DNA from: Silvimonas amylolytica | Lineage (GTDB): Bacteria; Pseudomonadota; Gammaproteobacteria; Burkholderiales; Chitinibacteraceae | DNA length: 64,000 nt | Direction: 5' to 3' | NCBI RefSeq assembly: GCF_014645555.1 | Contig: NZ_BMLY01000007.1 | Span: forward strand, 164,858 to 228,857 | Shown here: positions 29,645-39,626 of the stretch, one piece after another | Layout: each line of letters begins with the position of its first letter | Position numbering within the stretch: the first letter of the stretch is position 1 | Position numbers and translations under genes: made by a program | The notes under the pieces: model-generated | Databases searched by the model: none | The model's input: the letters and a program-made list of their open reading frames with translations, nothing else | What the model was told of the DNA's origin: nothing

Positions 29645-30388
29645 TTAGCGGAAAACGGCGTAGATAAAAAATTCGCGGTTACCGTCGCCGCCCGTAATCG
29701 GGCTGTTCAGATAATCGAGCACGGTAAAGCCGGCCGCATCTGCGGCACTGCGGATTTTTTCTTCGACTTCCGGGTAACAGGCGTCGTCACGCACGATGCC
29801 GCCTTTGCCAATACGCTGTGGCCCCACTTCAAACTGCGGCTTCACGAGGAACAGCAGATGCGCGCCACTTTGCAACACGCTGGCAATGGCGGGTAGAACC
29901 AGCGTCAGCGAGATGAATGACACATCGCCGACCACGACCTCAATCGGGCCATCCTGCGCAGGAGCGACCAAATCTGCAGTCAGGTGACGGGCATTGACGC
30001 CTTCAAACTGGATGACCCGGGCATCTGCCAGCAAACGCGGGTGCAACTGATCGTGCCCTACCTCCACCCCGATGACCTTGCGCGCCCCGGCTTGCAACAG
30101 GCAATCAGTAAAACCACCCGTCGAGATCCCAACGTCCAGCGCCAGCATTCCAGTGACATCCAGCCCGGTATGCGCCAGTGCGCCCGCCAGCTTGAGGCCA
30201 CCGCGCGAGACATACCGGTCGGCTTCATCCGGTGTGATATTGATCTCGGCATCGGGCGGAAGCTTCAAGCTGGATTTGCTGACCACCTTGCCATCCGCCG
30301 AGACACGCCCGGCATCAATCAAACCTTGTGCGGCCGTGCGGGAAGCCGCCAGCCCGAGCTCAACCAACAGGACATCAGCGCGTTGCAT
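29645..30388 (-). CDS. tlyA: TlyA-family rRNA 2'-O-methyltransferase
   Basis: 247 residues. S4 RNA-binding domain at the N-terminus (ADVLLVELGLAASRTAAQGL) followed by an FtsJ/RrmJ Rossmann methyltransferase: LALDVGISTGGFTDCLLQAG is the SAM loop and VVGDVSFISLTLVLP the catalytic aspartate region. Mycobacterial TlyA methylates 16S and 23S rRNA; the historical name hemolysin A is misleading. The ATG at 30388 gives the family start; a GTG at 30406 that overlaps the upstream stop (GTGA) would add six residues. Confidence 0.9.
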   Translation of the reverse strand: MQRADVLLVELGLAASRTAAQGLIDAGRVSADGKVVSKSSLKLPPDAEINITPDEADRYVSRGGLKLAGALAHTGLDVTGMLALDVGISTGGFTDCLLQAGARKVIGVEVGHDQLHPRLLADARVIQFEGVNARHLTADLVAPAQDGPIEVVVGDVSFISLTLVLPAIASVLQSGAHLLFLVKPQFEVGPQRIGKGGIVRDDACYPEVEEKIRSAADAAGFTVLDYLNSPITGGDGNREFFIYAVFR

Positions 30389-30402
30389 GCCGGTGTGCCT
30401 GT

Positions 30403-31188
30403 TCACTCAAAGTGTTCGTTCGAGGCGAGGTAACGCCATTTGCCCGGTGGCAATTGGCCCAGCCGCACATTCCCGATACGAATCCGCTTGAGGCCAACCA
30501 CGCGCAGGCCGACCAGTTCGCACATGCGGCGGATCTGGCGCTTTTTGCCTTCACGCAGAATAAATCGCAGTTGGTCTTTGTTTTGCCAGGTCACGATGGC
30601 GGGTTTGAGTTTCTCGCCATCCAGTTCCAGTCCGTGATTCAACAGACGCAACCCGTCATTGGAGAGCGAGCCCGCCACGCGCACCAGGTATTCTTTGTCG
30701 ACAGTGGAGTCTTCGCCGATCAGCGTTTTGGCGATGCGGCCATCCTGAGTCAGGATCAGCAACCCGACCGAATCGATATCCAGCCGGCCCGCCGGCGCAA
30801 GGCCACGCATGTGTTGGGGGTGAAAGCGCACACCAGAAAGATCGCCATCCCAATGGTTATCCAGCGTCACGAGCGTTGAGGCTGGTTTGTAGCCGCGTTC
30901 TGCCTGGCCCGAGACAAAGCCCACCGGCTTGTTCAACAGAATGGTGACGCGGTTGGCTTGTGCTTGCTGCGCTGGCTTATCAAGAGAGATCTGTTGATCC
31001 GGTTTGACCCGGCTACCCAACACGTTAATGACGACGCCGTCGACCCTCACCCAGCCTCGTTCGATGTAATCATCAGCTTCGCGGCGGGAGCACAGCCCCA
31101 GTTGGGCCATACGTTTGGACAGCCGCATCGAGCCATCATCAGGCGTGCCGGCGGTATCGCTTTCATCGCGACGGGTTTCTTCGGTCAT
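30403..31188 (-). CDS. RsuA-family rRNA pseudouridine synthase
   Basis: 261 residues. S4 domain at about 20-80 ([20 protein letters not shown]), then the synthase domain with the catalytic aspartate in [18 protein letters not shown] and [17 protein letters not shown]. The S4 region resembles RluF most, but RluB, RluE and RsuA are related and I cannot fix the target base. AAGGAG ribosome-binding site. Coupled to the TlyA-type methyltransferase, making a two-gene rRNA-modification unit. Confidence 0.9.
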   Translation of the reverse strand: MTEETRRDESDTAGTPDDGSMRLSKRMAQLGLCSRREADDYIERGWVRVDGVVINVLGSRVKPDQQISLDKPAQQAQANRVTILLNKPVGFVSGQAERGYKPASTLVTLDNHWDGDLSGVRFHPQHMRGLAPAGRLDIDSVGLLILTQDGRIAKTLIGEDSTVDKEYLVRVAGSLSNDGLRLLNHGLELDGEKLKPAIVTWQNKDQLRFILREGKKRQIRRMCELVGLRVVGLKRIRIGNVRLGQLPPGKWRYLASNEHFE

Positions 31189-31286
31189 GATTCATCTCCT
31201 TGTGACTGGTCGCCTCTCGGCGAAGCCGGCAGAATATCAGAATTGTAGGCCCAGCCCGCGGTCCCCGCGCCCGATACGGAGAAAAC

Positions 31287-31685
31287 ATGGCGTATTACCT
31301 GATCATCAAACAGATTCACGTCACTTGTGTGCTGTTGTCGGGCTTGTTGTTTCTTTATCGGGGCGTGCTAATGCTGACCGGGTCGACCCATCTGCGTCAG
31401 ATCTGGCTGAGAGTGTTGCCTCATTTGATCGACACGGTGTTACTCGCGGCCGGGGTCACGCTGGCCGTGTTCAGTCATCAGTATCCGGGGCAGCAAACCT
31501 GGCTGACCGCCAAACTGATCGGACTGGTCGTGTACATCGGGCTGGGGATGATCGCGCTCAAACGCGGCCGCACCAGAAAGACGCGGGCGATTGCGTTTGT
31601 CGCGGCTTTACTGGTGTTTGCCTGGATTATCGGCGTGGCAATCACGCGTAATCCGCTCTCTTTCCTGATGCTCATCCAGGTGTGA
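31287..31685 (+). CDS. SirB2-family membrane protein
   Basis: 132 residues, four membrane helices, SirB2 family: YLIIKQIHVTCVLLSGLLF, LPHLIDTVLLAAGVTLA and LTAKLIGLVVYIGLG. Reported as invasion regulator SirB2 in Salmonella but biochemically undefined. GGAGAA precedes the ATG. Converges on the acyltransferase gene with 19 bases between. Confidence 0.88.
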   Translation: MAYYLIIKQIHVTCVLLSGLLFLYRGVLMLTGSTHLRQIWLRVLPHLIDTVLLAAGVTLAVFSHQYPGQQTWLTAKLIGLVVYIGLGMIALKRGRTRKTRAIAFVAALLVFAWIIGVAITRNPLSFLMLIQV

Positions 31686-31704
31686 GCGTAATGCGCGGCG
31701 AGTC

Positions 31705-32580
31705 TCAGTAAGGCGACTTCTCGCCCTCTGGGCGCGTCTTGAAACGACGATGCATCCAGTAATACTGGGCCGGAATTTCCCGCACGCGATCTTCAATGAA
31801 TTTGTTCATGCGTGAGGTATCGGCCAGCAAGTCATCAGAGGGGAAATCATCGGTCCACGCCGGGTAGTAGCGTGTGACGAAGCCGTCTTTCTCCAGCCGC
31901 GTGATCATGGGGATCACCACCGCACGGCCCATCTGCGACAACCGCGACAGCGCCGGAATGGTGGCCGCCTGAATCCCAAAGAACGGCGCAAAGATGGACT
32001 CTTTGGGGCCCAGATCCTGATCCGGCAGGTAATAGAACGGGATTGTATGCTGACGCAACGCCTTCACAATGGCGCGGATGCCATCGTTGCGCTTGATCAG
32101 TAGCGGCTGACCAAAGCGGCTGCGCCCCATCAGCAAGAGTTCATCAAACGGATTCTGGTGCGAGGCCGAATACATGCTCGCGCCCCAGTGGTCGACGGTA
32201 TGGCGAATACCGCCATAGTCCAGACCGATAAAGTGCGGGGCCAGCAAAATGATGGATTGGTCCTGATGGGCCAGATAGTGCTCATACCCTTCACGACGTA
32301 CCAGTTTTTCTACCCGCGCCTTGCTACCAAACCAGAGCACGCCATAGCTCACCGCACACGTCGCCAACAAGCGAAAATGTTCATGCAGCACCTTGCTGCG
32401 CCTGGCGTCGGTCCACTCGGGAAAACACAAACGCAGATTGGTCAGGCCGATCTTGCGGCGCCGTGGTGCGGCGTAATACAGCAACGTGCCAAGGCCAGCG
32501 CCCAGCCCGCGCAATACGGTAAAGGGCAATAAGTGCAACAGCCAGAAAAACGCGGCCAGCAAACGGGCGGTAAAACTCAT
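31705..32580 (-). CDS. Lipid A biosynthesis-type acyltransferase (LpxL/HtrB family), second copy
   Basis: 291 residues, LpxL/LpxM/HtrB family of inner-membrane acyltransferases that add secondary acyl chains to lipid A. Catalytic H-x4-D is seen as APHFIGLD; other blocks are LPFTVLRGLGAGLG, PRRRKIGLTNLRLCFPEW and YYLPDQDLGPKESIFAPFFG. One N-terminal membrane helix. It starts in a four-base ATGA overlap with an upstream paralogue, so both are made together. Confidence 0.88.
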   Translation of the reverse strand: MSFTARLLAAFFWLLHLLPFTVLRGLGAGLGTLLYYAAPRRRKIGLTNLRLCFPEWTDARRSKVLHEHFRLLATCAVSYGVLWFGSKARVEKLVRREGYEHYLAHQDQSIILLAPHFIGLDYGGIRHTVDHWGASMYSASHQNPFDELLLMGRSRFGQPLLIKRNDGIRAIVKALRQHTIPFYYLPDQDLGPKESIFAPFFGIQAATIPALSRLSQMGRAVVIPMITRLEKDGFVTRYYPAWTDDFPSDDLLADTSRMNKFIEDRVREIPAQYYWMHRRFKTRPEGEKSPY

Positions 32581-33449
32581 TCAGACTCCGGAGCCGGTGC
32601 GCCGGCAGGGGTTTTATAACGGTTGTAGCTCCACAAATACTGGGCGGGAGCCTTCAGAATCAGCCTTTCCAGATTGTGGTTCAGTGTGGTGGCATCCGCC
32701 ACCGAATCACCGGTAAAGCGCCCTTGCATAGGCTCGATATGCATGATGTAGCCGCGCCCGCATGCACGACGCTCGGCAAAGCAGAACAGCACAGTGGCTT
32801 TACTGGAACGCGCCAGACGCGACAACAGCGTCATGGTGTAAGCGCGGTGACCAAAGAATGGCGCCCATGCCCCTTCGCCGCCACCGGGCGCTTGATCGGG
32901 CAGGATGTATACCGCCTGACCTTCCTTGAGCGTTTTGAGCAGCATGCGTACGCCTTGTGCATTCGCTGGCGCAGCACGGCCGTTGGCACGATCACGACTG
33001 GCCAGCATCAAGGGCTCCAGCCACTTGAGCTTGGGTGGCCGGTACAGGGCCGCCAGGGCACGCGGCATTTCGTGGGCCAGGTACACGCCGCAGACTTCGA
33101 TGGCACCCAGATGCGGTGACACAAAAATAATGGGTTCCGGTCTTGCCAGTGCCTCATCCAGCGCGGCCCGGCCTTTGACTTCGGTGACCATGGCGGCGAC
33201 ATCAGGCACCGTGCGCAACCAGGCGGCCAGCAACTCCACCGCCCCTTTGCCGTGCTCTACAATACTTGAGCGCCTTAATCGGATATAATCAATGGTTGTA
33301 TCGTATTGCGCCGCCCGCTTTGAATTGTCATTAAGCCGGCGCCGATAGGTCGGAGAAGTCCACCATGCGATCCAGCCAAGTCCTGCGCCAATGGCTTGCA
33401 GGATGCATAATGGTGTATATGCAAGCGGTCTGAGCAGGCGCACCAGCAT
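32577..33449 (-). CDS. Lipid A biosynthesis-type acyltransferase (LpxL/HtrB family), first copy
   Basis: 290 residues from the ATG at 33449 (MLVRLLRPLAYTPL), preceded by AAAGG. H-x4-E appears as SPHLGAIE, with ILPDQAPGGGEGAWAPFFG as the second block. Sequence is clearly diverged from the downstream paralogue, including D to E in the catalytic pair, so the two may use different acyl chains or positions. Divergent from metK, 80 bases away. Confidence 0.87.
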   Translation of the reverse strand: MLVRLLRPLAYTPLCILQAIGAGLGWIAWWTSPTYRRRLNDNSKRAAQYDTTIDYIRLRRSSIVEHGKGAVELLAAWLRTVPDVAAMVTEVKGRAALDEALARPEPIIFVSPHLGAIEVCGVYLAHEMPRALAALYRPPKLKWLEPLMLASRDRANGRAAPANAQGVRMLLKTLKEGQAVYILPDQAPGGGEGAWAPFFGHRAYTMTLLSRLARSSKATVLFCFAERRACGRGYIMHIEPMQGRFTGDSVADATTLNHNLERLILKAPAQYLWSYNRYKTPAGAPAPESE

Positions 33450-33529
33450 GTGTAAGGACCTTTCGGGCAAAACCCGGATTCTAACGACTTTCACCCATTA
33501 CAGACATGGCATAAAGGACCATCAAGCCC

Positions 33530-34699
33530 ATGAGCGAATTCCTGTTTACCTCTGAATCAGTTTCCGAAGGCCATCCGGACAAGGTTGCTGACCAGATTTC
33601 CGACGCCATCCTCGACGCCATTCTGGCGCAGGACAAATATGCGCGCGTGGCCGCCGAAACACTGGTAAACACGGGCCTCGTGGTTCTGGCTGGTGAAATC
33701 ACTACCTCTGCCAATATCGACTATATCCAGATCGCGCGCGACACCGTCAAGCGCATCGGCTATGACCACTCTGACATCGGTTTTGATTACAAGACCTGCG
33801 CTGTGCTGGTGGCCTATGACAAACAATCCCCCGATATTGCCCAGGGCGTGAACGAAGGCCAGGGGATGGATCTGGACCAGGGCGCTGGCGACCAGGGTCT
33901 GATGTTCGGCTACGCTTGCGACGAAACCCCACAACTGATGCCAGCAGCCATCTACTACGCACACCGTCTGGTCCAGCGCCAGTCCGAGCTGCGCAAAGAT
34001 GGCCGCCTGCCGTGGCTGCGCCCGGATGCAAAGTCGCAAGTGACACTCAAGTATGACGCTGAAACCGGCAAGGTAAAGTGCGTCGACACCATCGTGTTGT
34101 CCACACAGCACCATCCGGATGTCAGCCACGCCCAACTGTCTGAAGCGGTGATTGAAGAAGTCATCAAGCCAGTCATGCCGGCAGAATGGCTGAAAGACGA
34201 ACCCAAATTCCTGGTCAACCCGACAGGCCGTTTCGTCATTGGCGGCCCAATGGGCGATTGCGGTCTGACTGGCCGCAAGATCATCGTTGATACCTACGGC
34301 GGTGCCGCACCGCACGGTGGTGGCGCGTTCTCCGGTAAAGATCCGTCCAAGGTTGACCGTTCCGCTGCCTACGCGGGCCGCTATGTTGCCAAGAACATTG
34401 TTGCTGCCGGCATTGCCAAACAGTGTCTGGTGCAGATTTCCTACGCGATTGGTGTTTCCAAACCTGTTTCGATCATGGTCGACACCTGGGGCACGTCCAA
34501 GCTGTCCAATGCGCAGATTGTAGACCTGATCAAGAAGCACTTTGACCTGCGCCCGAAAGGCATTGTGCAAATGCTCGATCTGCTGCGCCCGGTGTACACC
34601 CGCACCGCCGCTTACGGTCACTTTGGCCGTGAAGAGCCGGACTTCTCCTGGGAACGTACCGACAAGGCCGAAGCGCTGCGCGCGGATGCCGGTCTGTAA
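33530..34699 (+). CDS. metK: S-adenosylmethionine synthetase
   Basis: 389 residues, makes SAM from methionine and ATP. The family signatures are present: [29 protein letters not shown], and the P-loop-like [19 protein letters not shown]. Only 80 bases separate it from the divergent acyltransferase gene, and I see no room or pattern for a SAM riboswitch. A good terminator follows. Confidence 0.97.
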   Translation: MSEFLFTSESVSEGHPDKVADQISDAILDAILAQDKYARVAAETLVNTGLVVLAGEITTSANIDYIQIARDTVKRIGYDHSDIGFDYKTCAVLVAYDKQSPDIAQGVNEGQGMDLDQGAGDQGLMFGYACDETPQLMPAAIYYAHRLVQRQSELRKDGRLPWLRPDAKSQVTLKYDAETGKVKCVDTIVLSTQHHPDVSHAQLSEAVIEEVIKPVMPAEWLKDEPKFLVNPTGRFVIGGPMGDCGLTGRKIIVDTYGGAAPHGGGAFSGKDPSKVDRSAAYAGRYVAKNIVAAGIAKQCLVQISYAIGVSKPVSIMVDTWGTSKLSNAQIVDLIKKHFDLRPKGIVQMLDLLRPVYTRTAAYGHFGREEPDFSWERTDKAEALRADAGL

Positions 34700-34720
34700 C
34701 CCCGGTCTGGCTTCATCACA

Positions 34721-34747
34721 AAAACGGCGCTCAAAGCGCCGTTTTTG
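34721..34747 (+). terminator. Terminator of metK
   Basis: AACGGCGCT, loop CAA, AGCGCCGTT, then a T-rich tail; nine perfect pairs extended by flanking A/T. Confidence 0.9.
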
Positions 34748-34873
34748 TTTGTGCACAATTGCATGTACACCCTCCCGCGGGCCGTGGTTATAGGCTATTT
34801 TGATAAGACCATCCCGAGTCCAGGCATCGGGCCAGATCAAAAACACAATGACATTCTGTCTTCGGGGGCCCAC

Positions 34874-36166
34874 TTGAGTATCGCCACAGGTCTGTTTCTG
34901 CTGGTCCTGCTAATTGCACTGTCCGCGTTTTTTTCCATGTCGGAGATCTCGCTGGCCTCTGCCCGCAAATTCAAACTGCAAATGCTGGCCGAGGAAGGAG
35001 AACCGCGCGCGCAGGCCGTCATTGATTTGCAGGACAAACCGGGCGACTTCTTCACCGTGGTGCAGATTGGCGTCAATGCCGTGGCAATTCTGGGCGGGAT
35101 TGTCGGCGACGCCACGTTCACGCCGTTTCTGCTGCGCATATTCAATGCGCTCAATCCGGATACCGCTGGACATCTGGCCTTTCTGGCGACCTTCTTTATT
35201 ACTACCAGCCTGTTTATCCAGTTTGCTGATCTGATTCCCAAGCGACTGGGCATGGTAGCGCCGGAGCAAGTGGCCATTGCCATCGTGCGGCCCATGCGTT
35301 TGTGTTCAACGCTGCTCAAGCCGTTTGTGCTGTTATTCAATGGCGTCGCCACGCTGGTCCTCACGCTCACCGGCATGCCGACAGTACGTTCAGAAACCGT
35401 GACGGCAGATGAGATCGTGGCGCTGGTCGACGCCGGCGCAGAGGCCGGCACCTTGCACAAGCAAGAACATCGTTTTATTGAAAACGTGTTCGAGCTGGCC
35501 GAGCGGTACCTGCCCTCGGCCATGACCGGGCGCGAGGCCGTGGTGTATTTCTCGATGACCGATACCGATACCGCCATTCGCCAGAAAATTGCGGCCCAGC
35601 CACATGCCAAGTTTCCGCTGTGTGAGAACAGCAGCATTGATACCGTGTTTGCTTATATCGATGCCAAAGATTTGCTGCACGCCATCCTGAAAACACCTCA
35701 GGCGCCACTGTTGACCGTCTTGCGGGAGATCGCCGTCAAAGGCGTGCTTGTTGTGCCCGATACTTTGTCATTGGCGGATATGCTGGATCGCTTCCGTGAA
35801 ACGCGGGAAGACTTTGCGGTCATCATCAATGAGTACGCTCTGGTCGTCGGCGTGATCACGCTCAATGATGTGACGGGCCAGTTGATCGGCAGCATTGTGG
35901 ATAACAGCGATGAAGACCAGATTGTGCGGCGGGATGAGCGCTCATGGCTGGCCGACGGCATGACGCCCATTGGCGATCTGAAACGCGCCATCGGGATGGA
36001 TGACATGGCCGATGAAGACAGTTATGACACGCTGGCTGGTTTTCTGATGCTGCGGCTCAAGCGCATCCCCAAAAAAGCCGAAGCCATGGAATACGAAGGG
36101 TTCCGCTTTGAAGTCGTCGATATTGACCATCACAAGATCGACCAGGTGCTGATCAGCAAGCTTTGA
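34874..36166 (+). CDS. CNNM/CBS-domain transporter, YtfL (PaeA) type
   Basis: 430 residues. A DUF21/CNNM membrane domain (about 1-190; SAFFSMSEISLASARKFKL, VQIGVNAVAILGGIVGDA) is followed by paired CBS domains (about 205-340; EDFAVIINEYALVVGVITL) and a CorC_HlyC domain (about 350-430; FRFEVVDIDHHKIDQVLI). E. coli YtfL (PaeA) is linked to polyamine export; other members move divalent cations. The TTG at 34874 reproduces the family N-terminus; an ATG at 34763 would add 37 unrelated residues and has no better ribosome-binding site. Confidence 0.85.
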   Translation: MSIATGLFLLVLLIALSAFFSMSEISLASARKFKLQMLAEEGEPRAQAVIDLQDKPGDFFTVVQIGVNAVAILGGIVGDATFTPFLLRIFNALNPDTAGHLAFLATFFITTSLFIQFADLIPKRLGMVAPEQVAIAIVRPMRLCSTLLKPFVLLFNGVATLVLTLTGMPTVRSETVTADEIVALVDAGAEAGTLHKQEHRFIENVFELAERYLPSAMTGREAVVYFSMTDTDTAIRQKIAAQPHAKFPLCENSSIDTVFAYIDAKDLLHAILKTPQAPLLTVLREIAVKGVLVVPDTLSLADMLDRFRETREDFAVIINEYALVVGVITLNDVTGQLIGSIVDNSDEDQIVRRDERSWLADGMTPIGDLKRAIGMDDMADEDSYDTLAGFLMLRLKRIPKKAEAMEYEGFRFEVVDIDHHKIDQVLISKL

Positions 36167-36188
36167 TCTAGCGCCTTCGCTACACATG

Positions 36189-36217
36189 AAAAAGGGGCCA
36201 CGAAGGCCCCTTTTTTT
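36189..36217. terminator. Terminator between converging ytfL-type and SYLF genes
   Basis: AAAGGGGCC, loop ACGAA, GGCCCCTTT plus four more T, with A-runs on the left side so that it reads as a terminator on both strands. Confidence 0.88.
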
Positions 36218-36231
36218 GACGCAAATGACCC

Positions 36232-36846
36232 TTATTTCTTGGCCTTGGGCGTCAGATCATGATCAATCGAGTACTTGGTGCCTGTCACGGTTACTTCGGC
36301 ATCCGCCCCGTTCTCGGTGAACTGGTAGGCGTACACACCATTACCCAGCGAACGCGCGCCTTCCAGGCCGCCGCCTACGTCACCGGCCTTGGCCGAGGCA
36401 GCAGCTTCGCCACCCAGTACCCAGCCCTTGGTCACGAATTTGTGGAAAGAGGCTTTGTCATTGAAGACCAGCACCAAACGGCTGTTTTTCACACCCAGAC
36501 CAATCCCGCCCTTAAGCTGGATCATTTGCATAAAGACTTCATGCCCGGTCGCCGGGTCCACCGCCATACCCGAACCGCCACCAGCACCGGCAAAGATCAC
36601 CGTGGCGCTGCCATTGTTGAACACGGCATAGCCGGCCGACTTGGCAATCGCTTCCTTGGCCGTCGGGTGCTTCTGGTAGACGGTGTCCAGTGTTTCCTGC
36701 GTAACCTTGCGAATTTCAGCGCGGCGTTCATCCGGCGACTTCTTGGGCGCAGAGAGTGCACTGGTGTCGTTCATCTCTTGCGCCATAACCGGGGCTCCGG
36801 CCAAGAGGGCAACCGCTGCGGGGATCAATAACCAGGTCTTGTTCAT
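36232..36846 (-). CDS. SYLF (YSC84)-domain secreted protein
   Basis: 204 residues. Signal peptide MNKTWLLIPAAVALLAGAPVMA, cleavage before QE. The SYLF/Ysc84 lipid-binding domain shows AKSAGYAVFNNGSATVIF, GGSGMAVDPATGHEVFMQM and LKGGIGLGVKNSRLVLVF. SYLF proteins bind phospholipids; the bacterial role is not settled. The ATG at 36846 follows GGAGA. Probable periplasmic or outer-membrane associated protein. Confidence 0.9.
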   Translation of the reverse strand: MNKTWLLIPAAVALLAGAPVMAQEMNDTSALSAPKKSPDERRAEIRKVTQETLDTVYQKHPTAKEAIAKSAGYAVFNNGSATVIFAGAGGGSGMAVDPATGHEVFMQMIQLKGGIGLGVKNSRLVLVFNDKASFHKFVTKGWVLGGEAAASAKAGDVGGGLEGARSLGNGVYAYQFTENGADAEVTVTGTKYSIDHDLTPKAKK

Positions 36847-37076
36847 GTCGGGTTCTCCTTTCAAGTGACGTTATCGATATCCTGTCTGGCCGGGACTCTT
36901 TGTTCCGTCGGGTTGCCGCACGCTGGCATACCCAGGCTGGTGGATATCGGGTATTCCCCCTGAGGTACTGCTCACTGCTCAAAACCATTTCATCGATACC
37001 GGCCATGTCAGTCGAAACCTACTGCCCGGCCAGTGGTGATTGAGTTATAGCCGCAATCACGGAATTTTTATCGTGA

Positions 37077-38504
37077 TCAGCGCGTCAGCCATTTCACAAG
37101 TCGGTCAAACTGCGCACCATAAGGTGGCGCCAGCCAGTCCAGCGCGCGGATCGGGCCTTGCCGCAACACCGGTTTCAGGTGCGACATAGCGTCAAAACCA
37201 TCTTTGCCGTGGTACGCGCCCATGCCACTGGCACCCACACCACCAAACGGCAATTCAGCGGCAGCAATGTGCAGCAAGGTATCGTTGATCGTCACACCGC
37301 CCGCATGCGTACGTTGCAGCACTTGCCGGGCTGCGCGACGTGATCGTGTAAACACGTACAGCGCCAGCGGGTGAGGTCGATCGTTGATCCAGTCCAGCGC
37401 CTCATCCAGCGTCTGGTAGGGCACTAGCGGCAGCAAGGGCCCAAACAACTCTTCAGACAACAGCCGTGATTCGTCTGGCACCCCGGTGTAGACAAATGGC
37501 GGAAAAAACCGTGTCACCGCATCTGCATTCGCCGTGGGCAACAAGCCGTGTGCCAAAGCGCCCAAGGTCAGCGCTTCATCGTGAATGGTCTGCATGCGCT
37601 TGAACTGGCTGGCCGTCGCCATGCTGGCAAAATCGCGCGGAAACGCCGGGTACAGCCGCTCGGCCCAGCGCCGCGCCACGGCAATAAAGTCAGTCTCACG
37701 CCCGGCCGGCAGCAAAACGTAATCTGGTGCAACGCAGGTTTGCCCCCCATTGACCAGCTTGCCATACAGAATGCGGGAGACCGCTTGTTCGAAATCGCAC
37801 TCATCCAGGATCAGCGCGGGCGATTTTCCACCCAACTCCAGCACTACCGGCGTCAAATTTCCTGCGGCAGCCGTCATGACGCTGCGACCCACATCGGTCG
37901 AGCCAGTAAACAGAATCTGATCAAACGGTAGTGACACAAAGGCACGCGCCTCTTCCACCTTGCCGCCGTAAACCACCACCTCATCCGGCGAAAAATAATC
38001 CCCAATCAATTTGTGCATAAGTGCAAACACCGCCGGGGATGACTCAGATAACTTGATCATGACGCGATTGCCTGCCGCCAGCGCCCCGGTCAGCGGGCCC
38101 AGCGACAAAAACAGCGGGTAGTTCCATGGCACCACAATACCGATCACGCCACGCGGTTGCGGCATTTGCCAGCCACTGGCTGGCCACAAACGCCACCCTA
38201 CCGCGCGGCGGCGCAGCCGCATCCAGCGCTTGCCTTGTTTGAGCGCATGCTCAATGCCTGCCAGCACCGGTACTAACTCCAGCAACTCGGTTTCCTGCGC
38301 GGGCCGCTGGCCAAAGTCCTGGTTAACGGCAGCGATCAGGGCTGCGCGGTTTTCTACAATCAACCGCTGCAAGGTCATTAACCGTGCAGCCCGCATCGAC
38401 CAATCCGGCATGGGCTGGCTGCGCTGGGCAAGCCGCAGTGCATTGAGGCGGGCCGCCAATTCGCTGCGGGTCAGTTCGGGCAGGTCATGCATCGCGTTTT
38501 GCAT
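37077..38504 (-). CDS. Aldehyde dehydrogenase, coniferyl-aldehyde type
   Basis: 475 residues, NAD(P)-dependent aldehyde dehydrogenase. The catalytic cysteine is in NGGQTCVAPDYVLLP and the general base in LELGGKSPALI; IVVPWNYPLFLSLGP and LFTGSTDVGRSV are the cofactor region. Sequence style matches the CALDH/YwdH-like branch (coniferyl aldehyde dehydrogenase in annotations), but the substrate is uncertain. The ATG at 38504 gives family length; the frame stays open 54 codons further up without family match. Isolated gene, divergent from metF. Confidence 0.88.
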   Translation of the reverse strand: MQNAMHDLPELTRSELAARLNALRLAQRSQPMPDWSMRAARLMTLQRLIVENRAALIAAVNQDFGQRPAQETELLELVPVLAGIEHALKQGKRWMRLRRRAVGWRLWPASGWQMPQPRGVIGIVVPWNYPLFLSLGPLTGALAAGNRVMIKLSESSPAVFALMHKLIGDYFSPDEVVVYGGKVEEARAFVSLPFDQILFTGSTDVGRSVMTAAAGNLTPVVLELGGKSPALILDECDFEQAVSRILYGKLVNGGQTCVAPDYVLLPAGRETDFIAVARRWAERLYPAFPRDFASMATASQFKRMQTIHDEALTLGALAHGLLPTANADAVTRFFPPFVYTGVPDESRLLSEELFGPLLPLVPYQTLDEALDWINDRPHPLALYVFTRSRRAARQVLQRTHAGGVTINDTLLHIAAAELPFGGVGASGMGAYHGKDGFDAMSHLKPVLRQGPIRALDWLAPPYGAQFDRLVKWLTR

Positions 38505-38730
38505 TGGTATTATCGGCGTGGGGCAATCGGAGCCAGGATGATGAATGCATTGTAGGACCATACGCACAAAACCGGGGATGAGGTCTACGCCGCATTCTCC
38601 TGTTTGATATGTCCTACACACCAGGATGCATGCAACAGGCTCAAGTGCACATGAAACAGGCGGCACGCCAGCGCTGGTCGGACAATGTTAAGATGCCGCA
38701 CTGATATTCATTTTTAGCGCCAGAGACACC

Positions 38731-39561
38731 GTGAGCCAGCCGCCCCTCAGCTTTGAATTTTTTCCGCCCAAGACCCAGGAAGGCACCGAAAAACTGCGCA
38801 TTACGCGCCGCCAGCTGGCGCAATTCAAACCTGAATATTGCTCAGTGACCTTTGGTGCTGGCGGCACAACGCAAGACGGTACACTCAATGCGGTGCTGGA
38901 TATCCAGTCTGAAGGTCTCGCTGCTGCACCGCACTTGTCCTGTATTGGTTCCAGCCGAGCCAACGTGGGTGAAATTCTCCAGCGTTATCGCGATAACGGA
39001 ATCCGCCATATTGTCGCGCTGCGTGGCGATATCCCGTCCGGGATGGGGGATGTGGGCGAGTTCCGCTATGCCAACGAACTGGTGTCGTTTATTCGTGAAC
39101 AGCATGGTGACTGGTTTCATCTTGAAGTCGCAGCCTATCCGGAATACCACCCGCAAGCGCAAAGCGCCGAGGCGGATCTGCGTGCGTTTGTGAACAAGGT
39201 AAATGCGGGTGCAGATTCGGCAATTACCCAGTATTTCTTTAACGCCGATGCGTACTTCCGCTTTGTAGATGAAGTCACCGCCCGTGGCGTGAAGATCCCC
39301 ATCGTGCCGGGCATCATGCCTATCCAGAATTTCAGTCAGCTCACCCGTTTTTCAGATATGTGCGGTGCAGAAATCCCGCGCTGGCTGCGTCTGCGCTTGC
39401 AAGCGTTTGGCGATGATTCCGCGTCTATTCGTGCTTTGGGTCTGGATTTCATCACCGAACTGTGTGACCGGCTGTTACAAGCTGGCGTGCCGGGTCTGCA
39501 TTTCTATACGCTCAATGCAGCCGGCGCAGTATCGACAATCTGTCAGCGTCTGGGTCGCTAA
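38731..39561 (+). CDS. metF: Methylenetetrahydrofolate reductase
   Basis: 276 residues from a GTG start, FAD-dependent TIM barrel reducing 5,10-methylene-THF to 5-methyl-THF for methionine synthesis. LSFEFFPPKTQEGTEKL, VTFGAGGTTQDGTL, ALRGDIPSG and TQYFFNADAYFRFVDE are the family blocks; IPIVPGIMPIQNFSQLTRF near the end. Together with metK five kilobases upstream it supplies the methyl cycle. No riboswitch pattern seen in the 225-base gap before it. Confidence 0.95.
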   Translation: MSQPPLSFEFFPPKTQEGTEKLRITRRQLAQFKPEYCSVTFGAGGTTQDGTLNAVLDIQSEGLAAAPHLSCIGSSRANVGEILQRYRDNGIRHIVALRGDIPSGMGDVGEFRYANELVSFIREQHGDWFHLEVAAYPEYHPQAQSAEADLRAFVNKVNAGADSAITQYFFNADAYFRFVDEVTARGVKIPIVPGIMPIQNFSQLTRFSDMCGAEIPRWLRLRLQAFGDDSASIRALGLDFITELCDRLLQAGVPGLHFYTLNAAGAVSTICQRLGR

Positions 39562-39580
39562 CCCGCGCTTCTGGCAGACA

Positions 39581-39611
39581 AAACAAAGGGCCCTTGCGGG
39601 CCCTTTGTTTT
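39581..39611. terminator. Bidirectional terminator after metF
   Basis: Thirteen-base stem AAACAAAGGGCCC/GGGCCCTTTGTTT with TTGC loop, between converging genes. Confidence 0.9.
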
Positions 39612-39626
39612 ATAGCGCGAACCGGA

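Noticed and set aside
33450..33529. Possible SAM riboswitch before metK
   Set aside because: Only 80 bases between divergent starts, and no conserved SAM-riboswitch elements are visible.
33557..34873. 438-codon minus-strand frame opposite metK
   Set aside because: Complement of metK codons and running across the metK terminator; no family resemblance.
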